From assembly GCA_025358155.1 (NCBI GenBank), contig JANYKR010000144.1, positions 1 through 47,345 on the forward strand: a stretch of DNA of 47,345 bases. The letters are read 5' to 3'. A program made the position numbers and the translations under genes. This DNA comes from Betaproteobacteria bacterium (lineage in GTDB: Bacteria > Pseudomonadota > Gammaproteobacteria > Burkholderiales > Burkholderiaceae_C). Positions 8,090 through 16,985 of the stretch are shown here, piece after piece. Below the pieces are notes generated by a model. That model saw only the letters and a list, made by a program, of their open reading frames with translations. It had not been told where the DNA came from and made no database searches. Every line of letters begins with the position of its first letter. The stretch's first letter is position 1.

Positions 8090-9244
8090 ATGACCTCCAG
8101 CAGCTATTCCGACATCCGTGACGCCGTGCGCGCCTTGTGCGCCGAGTTCCCGGATGCCTACCACCGCCAGATCGACAGCCAGCGTGGCTACCCCGAGGCC
8201 TTTGTCGATGCCTTGACCCAAGCTGGCTGGATGGCCGCGCTGATCCCGCAAGAGTACGGCGGCTCCGGCCTGGGCCTTGCCGAGGCTTCGGTGATCATGG
8301 AAGAGATCAACCGCGCCGGCGGCAACTCGGGCGCCTGCCATGGCCAGATGTACAACATGGGCACACTGCTGCGGCACGGCTCGGACGAACAAAAGCAGCG
8401 CTACCTGCCGCAGATCGCCAGCGGCGCGCTGCGCCTGCAAAGCATGGGCGTGACCGAGCCCAGCACCGGCACCGACACCACCAAGATCAAGACCACCGCA
8501 GTCAAGAAGGACGGCCGCTATGTCATCAACGGCCAGAAGGTCTGGATCTCGCGCATCCAGCACAGCGACCTGATGATCCTGCTGGCGCGCACCACGCCGC
8601 TGGCGGAGGTCAAGAAAAAGAGCGAGGGCATGTCGATCTTCATCGTCGATCTGCGCACGGCGGTGAACCAGGGCATGACGGTGCGGCCGATCCCCAACAT
8701 GGTCAACCACGAAACCAACGAGCTGTTTTTCGAGAACCTCGAGATCCCTGCCGAGAACCTGATCGGCCAGGAGGGCCAGGGCTTCAAGTACATCCTCGAT
8801 GGCCTCAACGCCGAGCGCACCCTGATCGCGGCCGAGTGCATCGGCGACGGCCGCTGGTTCATTGACCGGGTCACCGCCTATGTCAAAGACCGCATCGTGT
8901 TTGGCCGGCCGATCGGCCAGAACCAGGGCGTGCAGTTCCCGATCGCCGAGGCCCACATCGAGATCGAGGCCGCCGACCTGATGCGCTGGCAAGCCTGCAG
9001 CTTGTTTGATGCCCGGCAGCCCTGCGGTGCCCAGGCCAACATGGCCAAGTACCTGGCCGCCAAGGCCAGCTGGGAGGCCGCCAACGCCTGCATCCAGTTT
9101 CACGGTGGGTTTGGCTTTGCCTGCGAATACGACGTCGAACGCAAGTTTCGCGAGACCCGGCTCTACCAGGTGGCACCGATCTCGACCAACCTGATCCTGA
9201 GCTACGTGGCCGAGCATGTGCTCGGCCTGCCGCGCTCGTTCTGA
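8090..9244 (+). CDS. Acyl-CoA dehydrogenase family protein
   Basis: A FAD-dependent acyl-CoA dehydrogenase of 384 residues with the usual order: N-terminal helical domain, middle beta domain (MGVTEPSTGTDTTKI for FAD binding, KVWIS near residue 150) and C-terminal helical domain (FGRPIGQNQGVQFPIAE, and QFHGGFGFACEYDVER near 335-350). The C-terminal position that carries the catalytic Glu in medium-chain enzymes (Y-E-G-T) reads VAPIST here. Glu242 in LNAER aligns with the helix-G Glu used by isovaleryl-CoA dehydrogenase and probably acts as the base. The MmgE/PrpD gene follows after 15 bases, which suggests catabolism of a branched or dicarboxylic acyl-CoA. The substrate is unknown. Confidence 0.9.
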   Translation: MTSSSYSDIRDAVRALCAEFPDAYHRQIDSQRGYPEAFVDALTQAGWMAALIPQEYGGSGLGLAEASVIMEEINRAGGNSGACHGQMYNMGTLLRHGSDEQKQRYLPQIASGALRLQSMGVTEPSTGTDTTKIKTTAVKKDGRYVINGQKVWISRIQHSDLMILLARTTPLAEVKKKSEGMSIFIVDLRTAVNQGMTVRPIPNMVNHETNELFFENLEIPAENLIGQEGQGFKYILDGLNAERTLIAAECIGDGRWFIDRVTAYVKDRIVFGRPIGQNQGVQFPIAEAHIEIEAADLMRWQACSLFDARQPCGAQANMAKYLAAKASWEAANACIQFHGGFGFACEYDVERKFRETRLYQVAPISTNLILSYVAEHVLGLPRSF

Positions 9245-9259
9245 CCCCGGGACCCATCC

Positions 9260-10645
9260 ATGAGCACCGCCACACACCAGCCCGACCCGACCCGCGCGCT
9301 GGCGCAATTTGCCGCCACGCTGCAATTTGCCGACATCCCGGCGCCTGTGCTGCGCCGCGCCGAGGACTTGTTTCTCGACTGGTTTGCGTCGGCGCTGGCC
9401 GGCAAGGGTGCGCGGCCGGTGGAGAGCATTGCGCGCTTCATGCAGGCGATGGGTCCGGCTGACGGCCCCAGCGAATTGCTGATCCACCGGCGCGGCAGCA
9501 GCCCGCTGGTGGCGGCGGTAGTCAATGCCGCTGCCTCACACTTTGCCGAGCAGGACGATGTGCACAACGGCTCGGTGTTCCACCCGGCCGCGGTGGTGTT
9601 TCCTCCAGCGTTGGCGGTGGCGCAGGCGCTGGGCCGCAGCGGCGCGGAGTTGCTGACCGCCTGCGTGGTGGGCTACGAGGTGGGCATCCGCGTGGGCGAG
9701 TTTCTGGGCCGCTCGCACTACCGCATCTTCCACACCACCGGCACCGCGGGCACGGTGGCGGCGGCGGCGGCAGTGGGCCGCTTGCTCAAGCTGAATGCAG
9801 ACCAGATGGCGCATGCCTTTGGCTCGGCCGGCACCCAGGCCGCCGGGCTGTGGGAGTTCTTGCGCACCGCCGCCGACTCCAAGCAGTTGCACACCGCGCA
9901 TGCGGCCGGCGCCGGGCTGACAGCGGCCTACCTGGCGGCCGATGGCTTTACCGGCGCACGGCAGATCTTTGACGGCCCGCAAGGCATGGCGGCGGGCATG
10001 TCGACCGACGCTGACCCGGCCAAGCTGGCCGACCGCCTCGGCCACCGCTGGGCACTGGCGGAGACCTCGTTCAAGTTCCACGCCGCCTGCCGCCACACCC
10101 ACCCGGCAGCCGATGCCCTGCAAAAACTGATGCACGAACACCAATTGGCGGCTGATGCGGTGGCCGAGGTGACCGCCCAGGTGCACCAGGCGGCAATCGA
10201 CGTGCTGGGCCCGGTGCTTGACCCGCAGACGGTGCACCAGGCCAAGTTCTCGATGGGCACGGTGCTGGGCCTGATCGCGGTGCGCGGCCGGGCCGGCCTG
10301 ACCGAGTTTGATGCCGACTACCGCGCGCCGGCGGTGCTTGCCTTTCGAGACAAGGTCGGCATGGTGCTGGATGCCGAGGTCGACAGCGCCTACCCGGCGC
10401 GCTGGATCGGCAAGGTGCAGCTACGCACCACCGATGGCCGCCAGTTCAGCGCCCGGGTGGACGAGCCCAAGGGTGACCCCGGCAACAGCCTGGACCGCGG
10501 CGAACTCGAAGACAAGGCCCGCCGCCTGGCCGCCTACCAAGGCGGCGCCAGCCCGGCCGAGATGCGGGTGGTGATGGACCAGGTCTGGTCGCTGGCGCGG
10601 GCTGCGCGCGTGCCGCACTTCTTGCCAAGCTGCTTGCCGGTCTGA
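9260..10645 (+). CDS. MmgE/PrpD family protein
   Basis: A 461-residue member of the 2-methylcitrate dehydratase/aconitate decarboxylase superfamily (PF03972). Visible family landmarks are DWFASALAG near residue 38, the A-SH-AEQDDVH segment near 93, FHTTGTAGT near 160 and KFHAACRHTHPAADAL near 275, which carries the active-site Cys/His cluster. Members dehydrate 2-methylcitrate or decarboxylate cis-aconitate; many genomic copies act on unidentified hydroxy-tricarboxylates. The gene lies 15 bases behind the acyl-CoA dehydrogenase and shares its transcript. No prpB or prpC is present, so a propionate pathway role is not supported. Confidence 0.9.
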   Translation: MSTATHQPDPTRALAQFAATLQFADIPAPVLRRAEDLFLDWFASALAGKGARPVESIARFMQAMGPADGPSELLIHRRGSSPLVAAVVNAAASHFAEQDDVHNGSVFHPAAVVFPPALAVAQALGRSGAELLTACVVGYEVGIRVGEFLGRSHYRIFHTTGTAGTVAAAAAVGRLLKLNADQMAHAFGSAGTQAAGLWEFLRTAADSKQLHTAHAAGAGLTAAYLAADGFTGARQIFDGPQGMAAGMSTDADPAKLADRLGHRWALAETSFKFHAACRHTHPAADALQKLMHEHQLAADAVAEVTAQVHQAAIDVLGPVLDPQTVHQAKFSMGTVLGLIAVRGRAGLTEFDADYRAPAVLAFRDKVGMVLDAEVDSAYPARWIGKVQLRTTDGRQFSARVDEPKGDPGNSLDRGELEDKARRLAAYQGGASPAEMRVVMDQVWSLARAARVPHFLPSCLPV

Positions 10646-10681
10646 CCGGGCGCGCCGGGCGGCTTTTCAGTTCGACCGGGT

Positions 10682-13036
10682 TCAGTTCAGCAGACCCTCA
10701 CCGGCGCACAAAGCCCGGGTGGCAGCGGTGATCTCCTCAAAGCGTTGTACCGCCAGCGCCAGGTGGGCAGCGGCCAGCGTGCCTGCCTCGCGGTTGAGCA
10801 GGGCGCAGGCCTCGGCCAGTGCCGGCAGGCCCAGGTTGAGCGCGGCGCCCTTGACGGTGTGGGCGCAGCGCCGCAGCGCCTCGGTGTCGGCGTCGCGCAT
10901 CGCCTCGCGCATGCGGCGAGCGGCGTCCTCGGCCTGGACAAAAAAGCCGCCGTACAAGCGGTTGAGCTGCGCACTGTCCATCAAGTCGATCACGCCATGC
11001 AAAGTCGCAGGGTCAAGCAGTCGGGGAACCGCCTCCGACTGGGGCGTTGAAGGGTCGTGCAGCCCCGCTGGCGCCGGCTGCAAGACCCCGGCGGGCAGCG
11101 GTGGCAAGCTGCCGAACCGGTTGGCCAGCATCGATCGCAGCCCGTCCAGGCTGAGCGGCTTGGTCAGCACCTCGTTCACGCCGGCCTCTTGACACCGTTG
11201 CAGGGTGTCAGCAAACACGTCGGCGGTGACCGCGACGATACAGACCTGGCTGGCTGGGGTGCTCAGGGCGCGAATGGCCAGCGTGGCGGCCACGCCGTCC
11301 ATCACCGGCATGTGCACGTCCATCAGCACCAGATCGAACGCCGGTGCGTCAGTCGAATCCGCAGCCCGGGCCTGCACCGCCTGCAAGGCCTGCAAGCCGT
11401 CGTCCACCAGCACTGCCGCGTGGCCAAGCCGGGCCAGCAGCGCGGCCAGGTACATGCGGTTGACCGGGTGGTCCTCGGCTACCAGCACCTGGAGCGGGCG
11501 GGTCGGCGCACTCGAGCCGGGCAGCACGTTGGCTGCGGCGCCGGCGACCCGGTGCAGCGGGCATCGAAAGCTGAACACGCTGCCGGCGCCGGGGCTGCTG
11601 CGCACCACGATTTCGCCATCCATCAGCCGGGCCAGGTTGCGCGAGATCGCCAGACCCAGGCCGGTGCCCCCCAGGCGGGCGGACCGGCTCTCGACGCTGC
11701 GGCTGTGGCGCTGGAACAGCCGCGCAAGGGTCTCGCGGTCCATGCCTACACCGCTGTCGCCGACGTTGAAGGCCAGCCGCTCAGGGCCACCGTGCTCGGG
11801 CGGCAGGCGCTGGCATTGCAGGTGGATGCTGCCGGCATCCGAGAACTTGATCGCATTGGCCAGCAGGTTGAACAGCACCTGCCGCACCCGGGTGGCGTCG
11901 AGCTGGGCCTGGGCGCCCAGCGTGGGGTCAAGCTCGATACGCAGGCTCAGGCCCTTGGCGCTGGCCGCCGGCAGCAGCAGGCTGCGGGTCTCGCGCAGCA
12001 AGGCCAGCAAATCCACCGGCGTGGGCAGCAGGGTCAGGCTGCCCGAGTTGAGTTTGCTCAGGTCCAGGATGTCGTCGAGCAAACGCTGCAGGTGCTGGGC
12101 CGACTCGTCGGCAGTCAGCAACCAGGCTGCGCTGTGCGGATCGCGCGGCGACTCGCGCAGCAGCGCCAGCATGCCGAGCAGGCCATGCAGCGGGGTGCGC
12201 AACTCGTGGCTCATGTCGGCCAGAAATTCGCTCTTGCTGTCGCTCGCTGCCTCGGCCTCGATGCGGGCCTCGCGCAATTGGTCGGCCAGGGTTTCGAGCC
12301 GGCTGCGGCGCTGCTCGAGTTTGCGCATCTGGCGCAGCGCGATGCCGGCAAACACAGCCACCATCGCGAGCAAAAAGCCGGTCAGCGCCAAGCCGATCTG
12401 GTTGTGGTGGCGTACCTTGGCCTGGCGATCGGTCACCTGGGCCGCAACCCGGTGCGAAGCGCCTTGCAGCATGTCGTGGATCGGCGTGTCCAGCGTCTCC
12501 AGGTCGGCCAACAATACGCCAGCCGCCTGCGGGCTGAGCTTGGCAGCCGTCTGGCTGCCCAGGTACAGGTCGGCCCGGCGGGTGAAGTTGTCGAGCGACT
12601 GCAGTACGCCAGTTCCTACGCCACCACCACCACTGGCGCTGCGGGCATCGCCCTCCAGCTCGCCGATCAGCCGCCGCGCGCGGTCGCTGCCCAGCATCGA
12701 TACCCGGCTGATGAAGATGTCGTAGCGCAGTTGCAGCGCCGGGCTGCCGGGTGCCTCGACTTCTTTGCGCAGTTGCTCGCGCAGGCGCAGGTATTCGGTC
12801 TCGACCTGGTACAGACTGAGCACCAGGTAATCGTCCTGGAAATGCACCGTGGTGTTGAGCAGGGTGTACTGGCGGGCCTGCACAAAAACCGCCGCCAGCA
12901 GCGTGGCCAGCAGCAGCAGACCAGCCACACCAAACCAGGGCGAGAGCCGTTGCGGGCCGGCGTCGCGCGCCAGATCATCGGGCCCCCCCAAGGCCTCACG
13001 GTCAGCAGCTGCAGCACCAGATGCGGCCGTTGTCAT
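10682..13036 (-). CDS. Hybrid sensor histidine kinase with receiver and HPt domains
   Basis: A 784-residue membrane phosphorelay kinase. Two transmembrane helices (about 34-53 and 216-236) enclose a helical periplasmic sensor domain. A coiled coil leads to HisKA (His277 in MSHELRTP) and the HATPase domain (NAIKFSD, GDSGVGM, GGTGLGLAI). A receiver domain follows with phospho-acceptor Asp573 (LMDVHMPVMDG), then a C-terminal HPt domain with His726 (CAHTVKGAA). All relay residues are present, so phosphate could pass to a separate regulator not found nearby. The start codon overlaps the stop of the molybdopterin-fold gene by four bases (ATGA), which implies coupled expression. Confidence 0.93.
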   Translation of the reverse strand: MTTAASGAAAADREALGGPDDLARDAGPQRLSPWFGVAGLLLLATLLAAVFVQARQYTLLNTTVHFQDDYLVLSLYQVETEYLRLREQLRKEVEAPGSPALQLRYDIFISRVSMLGSDRARRLIGELEGDARSASGGGGVGTGVLQSLDNFTRRADLYLGSQTAAKLSPQAAGVLLADLETLDTPIHDMLQGASHRVAAQVTDRQAKVRHHNQIGLALTGFLLAMVAVFAGIALRQMRKLEQRRSRLETLADQLREARIEAEAASDSKSEFLADMSHELRTPLHGLLGMLALLRESPRDPHSAAWLLTADESAQHLQRLLDDILDLSKLNSGSLTLLPTPVDLLALLRETRSLLLPAASAKGLSLRIELDPTLGAQAQLDATRVRQVLFNLLANAIKFSDAGSIHLQCQRLPPEHGGPERLAFNVGDSGVGMDRETLARLFQRHSRSVESRSARLGGTGLGLAISRNLARLMDGEIVVRSSPGAGSVFSFRCPLHRVAGAAANVLPGSSAPTRPLQVLVAEDHPVNRMYLAALLARLGHAAVLVDDGLQALQAVQARAADSTDAPAFDLVLMDVHMPVMDGVAATLAIRALSTPASQVCIVAVTADVFADTLQRCQEAGVNEVLTKPLSLDGLRSMLANRFGSLPPLPAGVLQPAPAGLHDPSTPQSEAVPRLLDPATLHGVIDLMDSAQLNRLYGGFFVQAEDAARRMREAMRDADTEALRRCAHTVKGAALNLGLPALAEACALLNREAGTLAAAHLALAVQRFEEITAATRALCAGEGLLN

Positions 13037-13533
13037 GACACCTCGATCGCCTTGATCTGCCAGGCGCAGCGGGTGTAGTACAGCGCGTTGCGCAGGTTGG
13101 GGTGCTGGTGAAACGGGTAGATGATGAACAGCGGACCCCGGTCGCGCACCGCCATCGGCTTGTCGTCGAGCAGGCGCGCCAGCAGTACGTCATAGCGCTG
13201 CACATCGTCAATCGGGATGTCGACCCGGTAGTCGTTGAGTGCCACCGCCCTGACCAGGCTGCCACGCACTCCGGCCACTGCCAGCACCTCGCGCAACAGC
13301 GGGCCGGTGAACTTGCGGGGCTGCGCGTACCAAGGTGTGAGGGTGCTGAAACTGGTTTGCGGCAGGCGCTCCAGCATGGCCATGTCGAACCTGGCGGCCT
13401 GGCCCGGTGCAGACTCGCCCGATTTGCCCGATACCGAAAGCACCACTGGGCCCTCAGGCAGGTCAGCGGCCGCCTGTGCGACGGGTGCCAGCCAAGGCAG
13501 CGAGGCCAGACCCAACCAGGTACGACGGATCAT
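13033..13533 (-). CDS. Secreted molybdopterin-oxidoreductase-fold protein
   Basis: A 166-residue periplasmic protein with a signal peptide (residues 1-21, ending AQA). The body resembles the sulfite-oxidase-type molybdopterin-binding domain: DMAMLERLPQ, the TPWY segment, FTGPLLREVLA, the NDY-VDIPI-D strand and the PLFIIYPF segment. The usual cofactor-ligating cysteine of true sulfite oxidases is not evident in the expected early position, and the protein is short, so it may bind a ligand rather than catalyse. It is the first gene of a two-gene operon with the hybrid kinase and could supply the signal sensed by that kinase; this link is inference. Confidence 0.75.
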   Translation of the reverse strand: MIRRTWLGLASLPWLAPVAQAAADLPEGPVVLSVSGKSGESAPGQAARFDMAMLERLPQTSFSTLTPWYAQPRKFTGPLLREVLAVAGVRGSLVRAVALNDYRVDIPIDDVQRYDVLLARLLDDKPMAVRDRGPLFIIYPFHQHPNLRNALYYTRCAWQIKAIEVS

Positions 13534-13616
13534 TTTTGGGGACAGTCCGGATGATGCTGGTCAAGATGGTAACTTGACGGCCACGGGCGCCAACGCTCTG
13601 CTGAACGCTCAGTTTT

Positions 13617-14255
13617 TCAGAAACCAGAGCCCGGCGTCAGCAGAAACGCGGCTTCTTCAGCGGTATCGGCCCGGCCCAGCTGCGCGTTGCGGTGCGGAAA
13701 GCGGCCAAACCGCGCCACGATGTCGTGGTGGCGTTGGGCCCAGTCGAGCAGGCCGGCCAGCGCCGGCTCGTCTCGTCCAAGCTGGGTGAACAGCTGGACC
13801 GAGGTGCGCTGGTGCGACAAGTCCTCGGCATGCTCAAACGGCAGGTAGACAAACTGGCGTTGCACGCCGGTGAGCGAGCGGTCCAGCCCCGAAGCCACCA
13901 GCGCTCGGGCGAGTTGCAAGGCCTGGGCATCGCCGGCAAAGGCGCGCGCCGTGCCGCGAAAGTGGTTGCGGGTGAACTGGTCGAGCACAATCAGCCGGGC
14001 CAGCGCGGGCAAGGCCTGCAGGGGTCGGGCTGTCCAGTCCTGGCTGGGGTCGGCCGCATTGGCCTCATTGGCCGGATTGGCTTCATTGGCCGGATTGGCC
14101 AGCAGGGCTTGCTCGATCAACCGGCCAAAGCGCCGGCCGATTTCGGCATCAAAAGCGGCGTCCTTGCGGAACCAGGCGCTGCGTGGCTGGCCGTGGCCAG
14201 GGTCATCCGTGGGGCCGAACCAGAAGTCCAGCACTTCGAGGGCGGTGGTGTGCAT
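13617..14255 (-). CDS. DUF924 family protein
   Basis: A 212-residue protein with the DUF924 (PF06041) pattern: VLDFWFGP at the N-terminus, W-F-KD-FD-EI-RRF, then LIVLDQFTRNHFRGTARAFAGD near residue 92, FVYLPFEHAEDL near 135 and FGRFPHRNA-LGR near the C-terminus. The fold is all-helical and related to TPR-like proteins; no function is established. A low-complexity insert of repeated NPANEA units (about residues 54-66) is encoded by an 18-bp tandem repeat and probably forms a surface loop. Confidence 0.88.
   Translation of the reverse strand: MHTTALEVLDFWFGPTDDPGHGQPRSAWFRKDAAFDAEIGRRFGRLIEQALLANPANEANPANEANAADPSQDWTARPLQALPALARLIVLDQFTRNHFRGTARAFAGDAQALQLARALVASGLDRSLTGVQRQFVYLPFEHAEDLSHQRTSVQLFTQLGRDEPALAGLLDWAQRHHDIVARFGRFPHRNAQLGRADTAEEAAFLLTPGSGF
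14062..14097. repeat. 18-bp tandem repeat inside the DUF924 gene
   Basis: Two nearly identical copies of an 18-bp unit (G-C-C/T-TCATTGGCCGGATTG) lie head to tail and are followed by a partial third copy. The unit is a multiple of three, so copy-number change would alter a loop length without breaking the reading frame. Confidence 0.7.
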
Positions 14256-14309
14256 GCGCAGGTTCCTGGGGCTGATGAGGGCGGCGCTGGGACGGGCTGC
14301 GCCAGATTG

Positions 14310-14645
14310 TCAGGGGTGCTCCAGCAAGTCGTGGGTTTCGGGATGGCGCTGCATGTAGGCGGCGACATAGCTGCACACCGGGCGCACACGCCAGCCCAGG
14401 GCCCGGGCCTGCGCCAGCACCTCGTGCACCAGCGCGCCGGCCAGGCCCCGGCCCGCCAGCCTGGCAGGCACGCCGGTGTGCAGGATGCGCATGACGCTGC
14501 CGTGCAAGGCGTAATCGACGACGCAGGGCAGGCCATCGACCACGGCCTCGAACCGGCAAGCGCTGCGGTCGTGCAGCACGGCGAGCGGGGCGGCGACTTG
14601 GGCGGCGGGAACAGCGGGAACAGCGGGAACAGGCGTCGGTGTCAT
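14310..14645 (-). CDS. GNAT-like N-acetyltransferase (COG2388/YidJ type)
   Basis: A 111-residue short acetyltransferase of the N-acetyltransferase-CG type (PF14542). The conserved strand MRILHTGVPARLAGRGLAGALV holds the shortened acetyl-CoA loop, and the C-terminal VCSYVAAYMQRHPE is the family signature with its Cys and Tyr. Substrates of this family are unknown. The first 20 residues are a Pro/Val/Ala-rich tract from an imperfect repeat (GTTCCCGCT units). ATG 14645 is used because upstream codons would run into the prolyl oligopeptidase gene. Confidence 0.8.
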   Translation of the reverse strand: MTPTPVPAVPAVPAAQVAAPLAVLHDRSACRFEAVVDGLPCVVDYALHGSVMRILHTGVPARLAGRGLAGALVHEVLAQARALGWRVRPVCSYVAAYMQRHPETHDLLEHP

Positions 14646-14710
14646 CGGGCGGCTTTCAGGTGAGGGGCAGCGGCCATCGCCAGGGGCGACAGGTTCAGCG
14701 TGTTTGCCCG

Positions 14711-16969
14711 TCACCGGGCCAGTTGCTGCCACAAGAACGAAAACTCCAGCGCCATCATGTCGGCCTTCTGGCGGTTGTCGGCCGCGCCGGCATGGCCGCC
14801 TTCCATGTTTTCGTAGTACAGCGGTGCATGGCCAAGTTCGGTCATTCTGGCGGCCATCTTGCGCGCATGGCCGGGGTGGACCCGGTCATCGCGGGTCGAG
14901 GTGGTGAACAACACCTGGGGCAGATGCACGCCGGCTTTGACGTTCTGATAGGGGCTGTACCTGGTGATCCACGCCCACTCTTCGGGCCGGTCGGGGTCGC
15001 CGTACTCGGCCATCCAGGACGCGCCGGCCAGCAGGCGGTGGTAGCGCCGCATATCGAGCAGCGGCACTTGGCAGACCACCGCCTTGAACAACTCCGGCCG
15101 CTGCAGCATCACCGCGCCCACCAGCAAGCCGCCGTTGCTGCCGCCCTCCATGCCCAGGTGCTTGGCGCTGGTGACCTGGCTGGCGATCAGGTCCTCGGCC
15201 ACGGCGGCAAAGTCGTCGTAGCTGCGCTGTTTGTTGGCCTTTATCGCGGCCTGGTGCCAGGCCGGGCCAAACTCGCCGCCACCCCGGATGTTGGCCACCA
15301 CCAGCACACCGCCGTGGGCATACCAGGCGGTGCCGAAGCCGGCCGAATACCAGGGCCTCATCGACACCTCGAAGCCACCATAGCCGTACAGCAGGGTCGG
15401 GTTGGCGCCGTCGGCTGTGGCGCCCTTGGGCCAGACGATGAAGTAGGGCACACGGGTGCCGTCCTTGGAGCGGGCGAAACGCTGCTCGACCCGCTGGCCG
15501 CTGCTGTTGAAAAACGCCGGCAAGGTCTTGAGCGTCTCGAGCCCGTCGCGCCCGGTGTGGCCGAGCAGCAGCGAGTCGGGGGTCAGGAAGTCGGTGTAGG
15601 TCAGCAGAAAGTCTTCAGCCAACGGGTCGGGGCGGCCTTGGCCCCACTCGGGGTCGTGCAGCGCTCTGGCACCCAGCGTGCCGGGCGATGGGGTCAAGAC
15701 CTCGCGGCCGATCCAGCCGGCGCCAGCAGGCTGCCAGGCTTCGAGCTTGCCGGCGACCTGGTCGAGCAGGTTGAGCAGCACCTGGCTGCGGGTGGTGCTG
15801 AATCCGGCCAGCGAGCGGGTGGCGCTTGGGGTGAACAGCGCTTGCAGCGGCGGCATCGCCTCCGATTTGGTGGCAGCCAGCAGGGCTTTGGCATCGCCCA
15901 CCAGCAGCGAACCGCCTGGCCAGGTGGTGCCGCCCACGGTCCAGTCGCTGCGCAGCCGCAGCAGCGCATGCTCGCGCCAGAACTGCAGGTCGGCGTCGTC
16001 GGGCAGGTGGATGCGCTGCAGCGCCTCAGCGCGCTGGAAGAACTGGACGTGGTGGTAAAAATCCGTGCTGCGCACAAACACGGTGCGCTCGAAATCGGGG
16101 GTCCGGTCAACGCTGACGCTGACTGAGACGTCCCGGGTCTGGCCCTCGAACACGGTGACGGCATCGGCCAGCGGCTGGCCGCGCTGCCAGCGCTTGATCA
16201 CCCGGGGGTAGCCCGAGTCGGTGGATGAGCCGGGGCCAAAGTCGGTGCCGACGTAGACAGTGTTGATCGACAGCCACTCGATATCACTCTTGGCTTCGGG
16301 CAGGACGAACCCACCCTCGACAAAGCGCTTGGTCACGGTGTCGAACTCGCGCACCACGTGGGCGTCGGCGCCGCCACGGGACAGGCTGAGCAGGCAGCGG
16401 GCGTAGCCCGGGCCCAGGCAACGGGCGCCGGCCCAGACCCAGTTTTCGCCCTCGGCTTTGGCCAGCGCGTCGAGGTCGAGCACAGTGTCCCAAGCTGGCT
16501 TGGGCAGCCGGTACTCGGCCAGCGTGGTGCGACGCCACAGGCCGCGTGGATGCTCGGCGTCGCGCCAGAAGTTGTAGAACAAGTCGCCCTGGCGGCTGAT
16601 GGTGGGGATCTTGTCGCGCGAGTCCAGGATCGCCCGGAAGCCGTCACGCATCGCGGCAAAGCGGGGCTGGGCTTCGAGCACGGCGCGGGTCGCGGTGTTG
16701 CGCTCGCGGACCCAGGCCAGCGCACGCTCGCCTTGCACGTCTTCGAGCCAGGCGTAGGGGTCGCTGACTGGGGCGCTCGCAGGAGCGGTGTCCCCGGTGA
16801 GCGCGGCGGCCGGCAGTTCAGCGGTGGCGGTGGTAGCGGTGGTGGCGGCGGGCAGGGCGGTCATGGGCAGCAGCGCGGTCAGCGTGGTCAGGAGGGCGGC
16901 CAGCAGCTGGCGCCACAGCCTGGGCTGCGGGTGCTGCGGGCGGCTTCGGGCAAGTCGGGGCAGGGGCAT
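14711..16969 (-). CDS. Secreted prolyl oligopeptidase (S9A family)
   Basis: A 752-residue serine peptidase that cleaves short proline-containing peptides. A signal-like hydrophobic segment (residues 18-42) suggests export to the periplasm. The N-terminal landmark DPYAWLEDVQGERALAWV precedes a seven-bladed propeller. The C-terminal alpha/beta-hydrolase domain has Ser611 in GGSNGG, the Asp694/Asp695 pair in TRDDRVHP and His726 in GGHAG, completing the triad. The YGYGGFEVSM segment near residue 540 is characteristic of the family. It lies 16 bases behind yaeQ and upstream of the short GNAT gene. ATG 16969 was chosen because earlier codons overlap yaeQ. Confidence 0.92.
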   Translation of the reverse strand: MPLPRLARSRPQHPQPRLWRQLLAALLTTLTALLPMTALPAATTATTATAELPAAALTGDTAPASAPVSDPYAWLEDVQGERALAWVRERNTATRAVLEAQPRFAAMRDGFRAILDSRDKIPTISRQGDLFYNFWRDAEHPRGLWRRTTLAEYRLPKPAWDTVLDLDALAKAEGENWVWAGARCLGPGYARCLLSLSRGGADAHVVREFDTVTKRFVEGGFVLPEAKSDIEWLSINTVYVGTDFGPGSSTDSGYPRVIKRWQRGQPLADAVTVFEGQTRDVSVSVSVDRTPDFERTVFVRSTDFYHHVQFFQRAEALQRIHLPDDADLQFWREHALLRLRSDWTVGGTTWPGGSLLVGDAKALLAATKSEAMPPLQALFTPSATRSLAGFSTTRSQVLLNLLDQVAGKLEAWQPAGAGWIGREVLTPSPGTLGARALHDPEWGQGRPDPLAEDFLLTYTDFLTPDSLLLGHTGRDGLETLKTLPAFFNSSGQRVEQRFARSKDGTRVPYFIVWPKGATADGANPTLLYGYGGFEVSMRPWYSAGFGTAWYAHGGVLVVANIRGGGEFGPAWHQAAIKANKQRSYDDFAAVAEDLIASQVTSAKHLGMEGGSNGGLLVGAVMLQRPELFKAVVCQVPLLDMRRYHRLLAGASWMAEYGDPDRPEEWAWITRYSPYQNVKAGVHLPQVLFTTSTRDDRVHPGHARKMAARMTELGHAPLYYENMEGGHAGAADNRQKADMMALEFSFLWQQLAR

Positions 16970-16985
16970 GGGGTCTCCGTGAGAC

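Noticed and set aside
8090-9244. The acyl-CoA dehydrogenase as a catalytically dead protein because the Y-E-G-T Glu is missing
   Set aside because: Glu242 occupies the alternative base position known from isovaleryl-CoA dehydrogenase, and the FAD-binding motifs are intact.
11057-13078. A 673-codon plus-strand open frame
   Set aside because: Antisense to the hybrid kinase, whose His, Asp and HPt residues are all intact.
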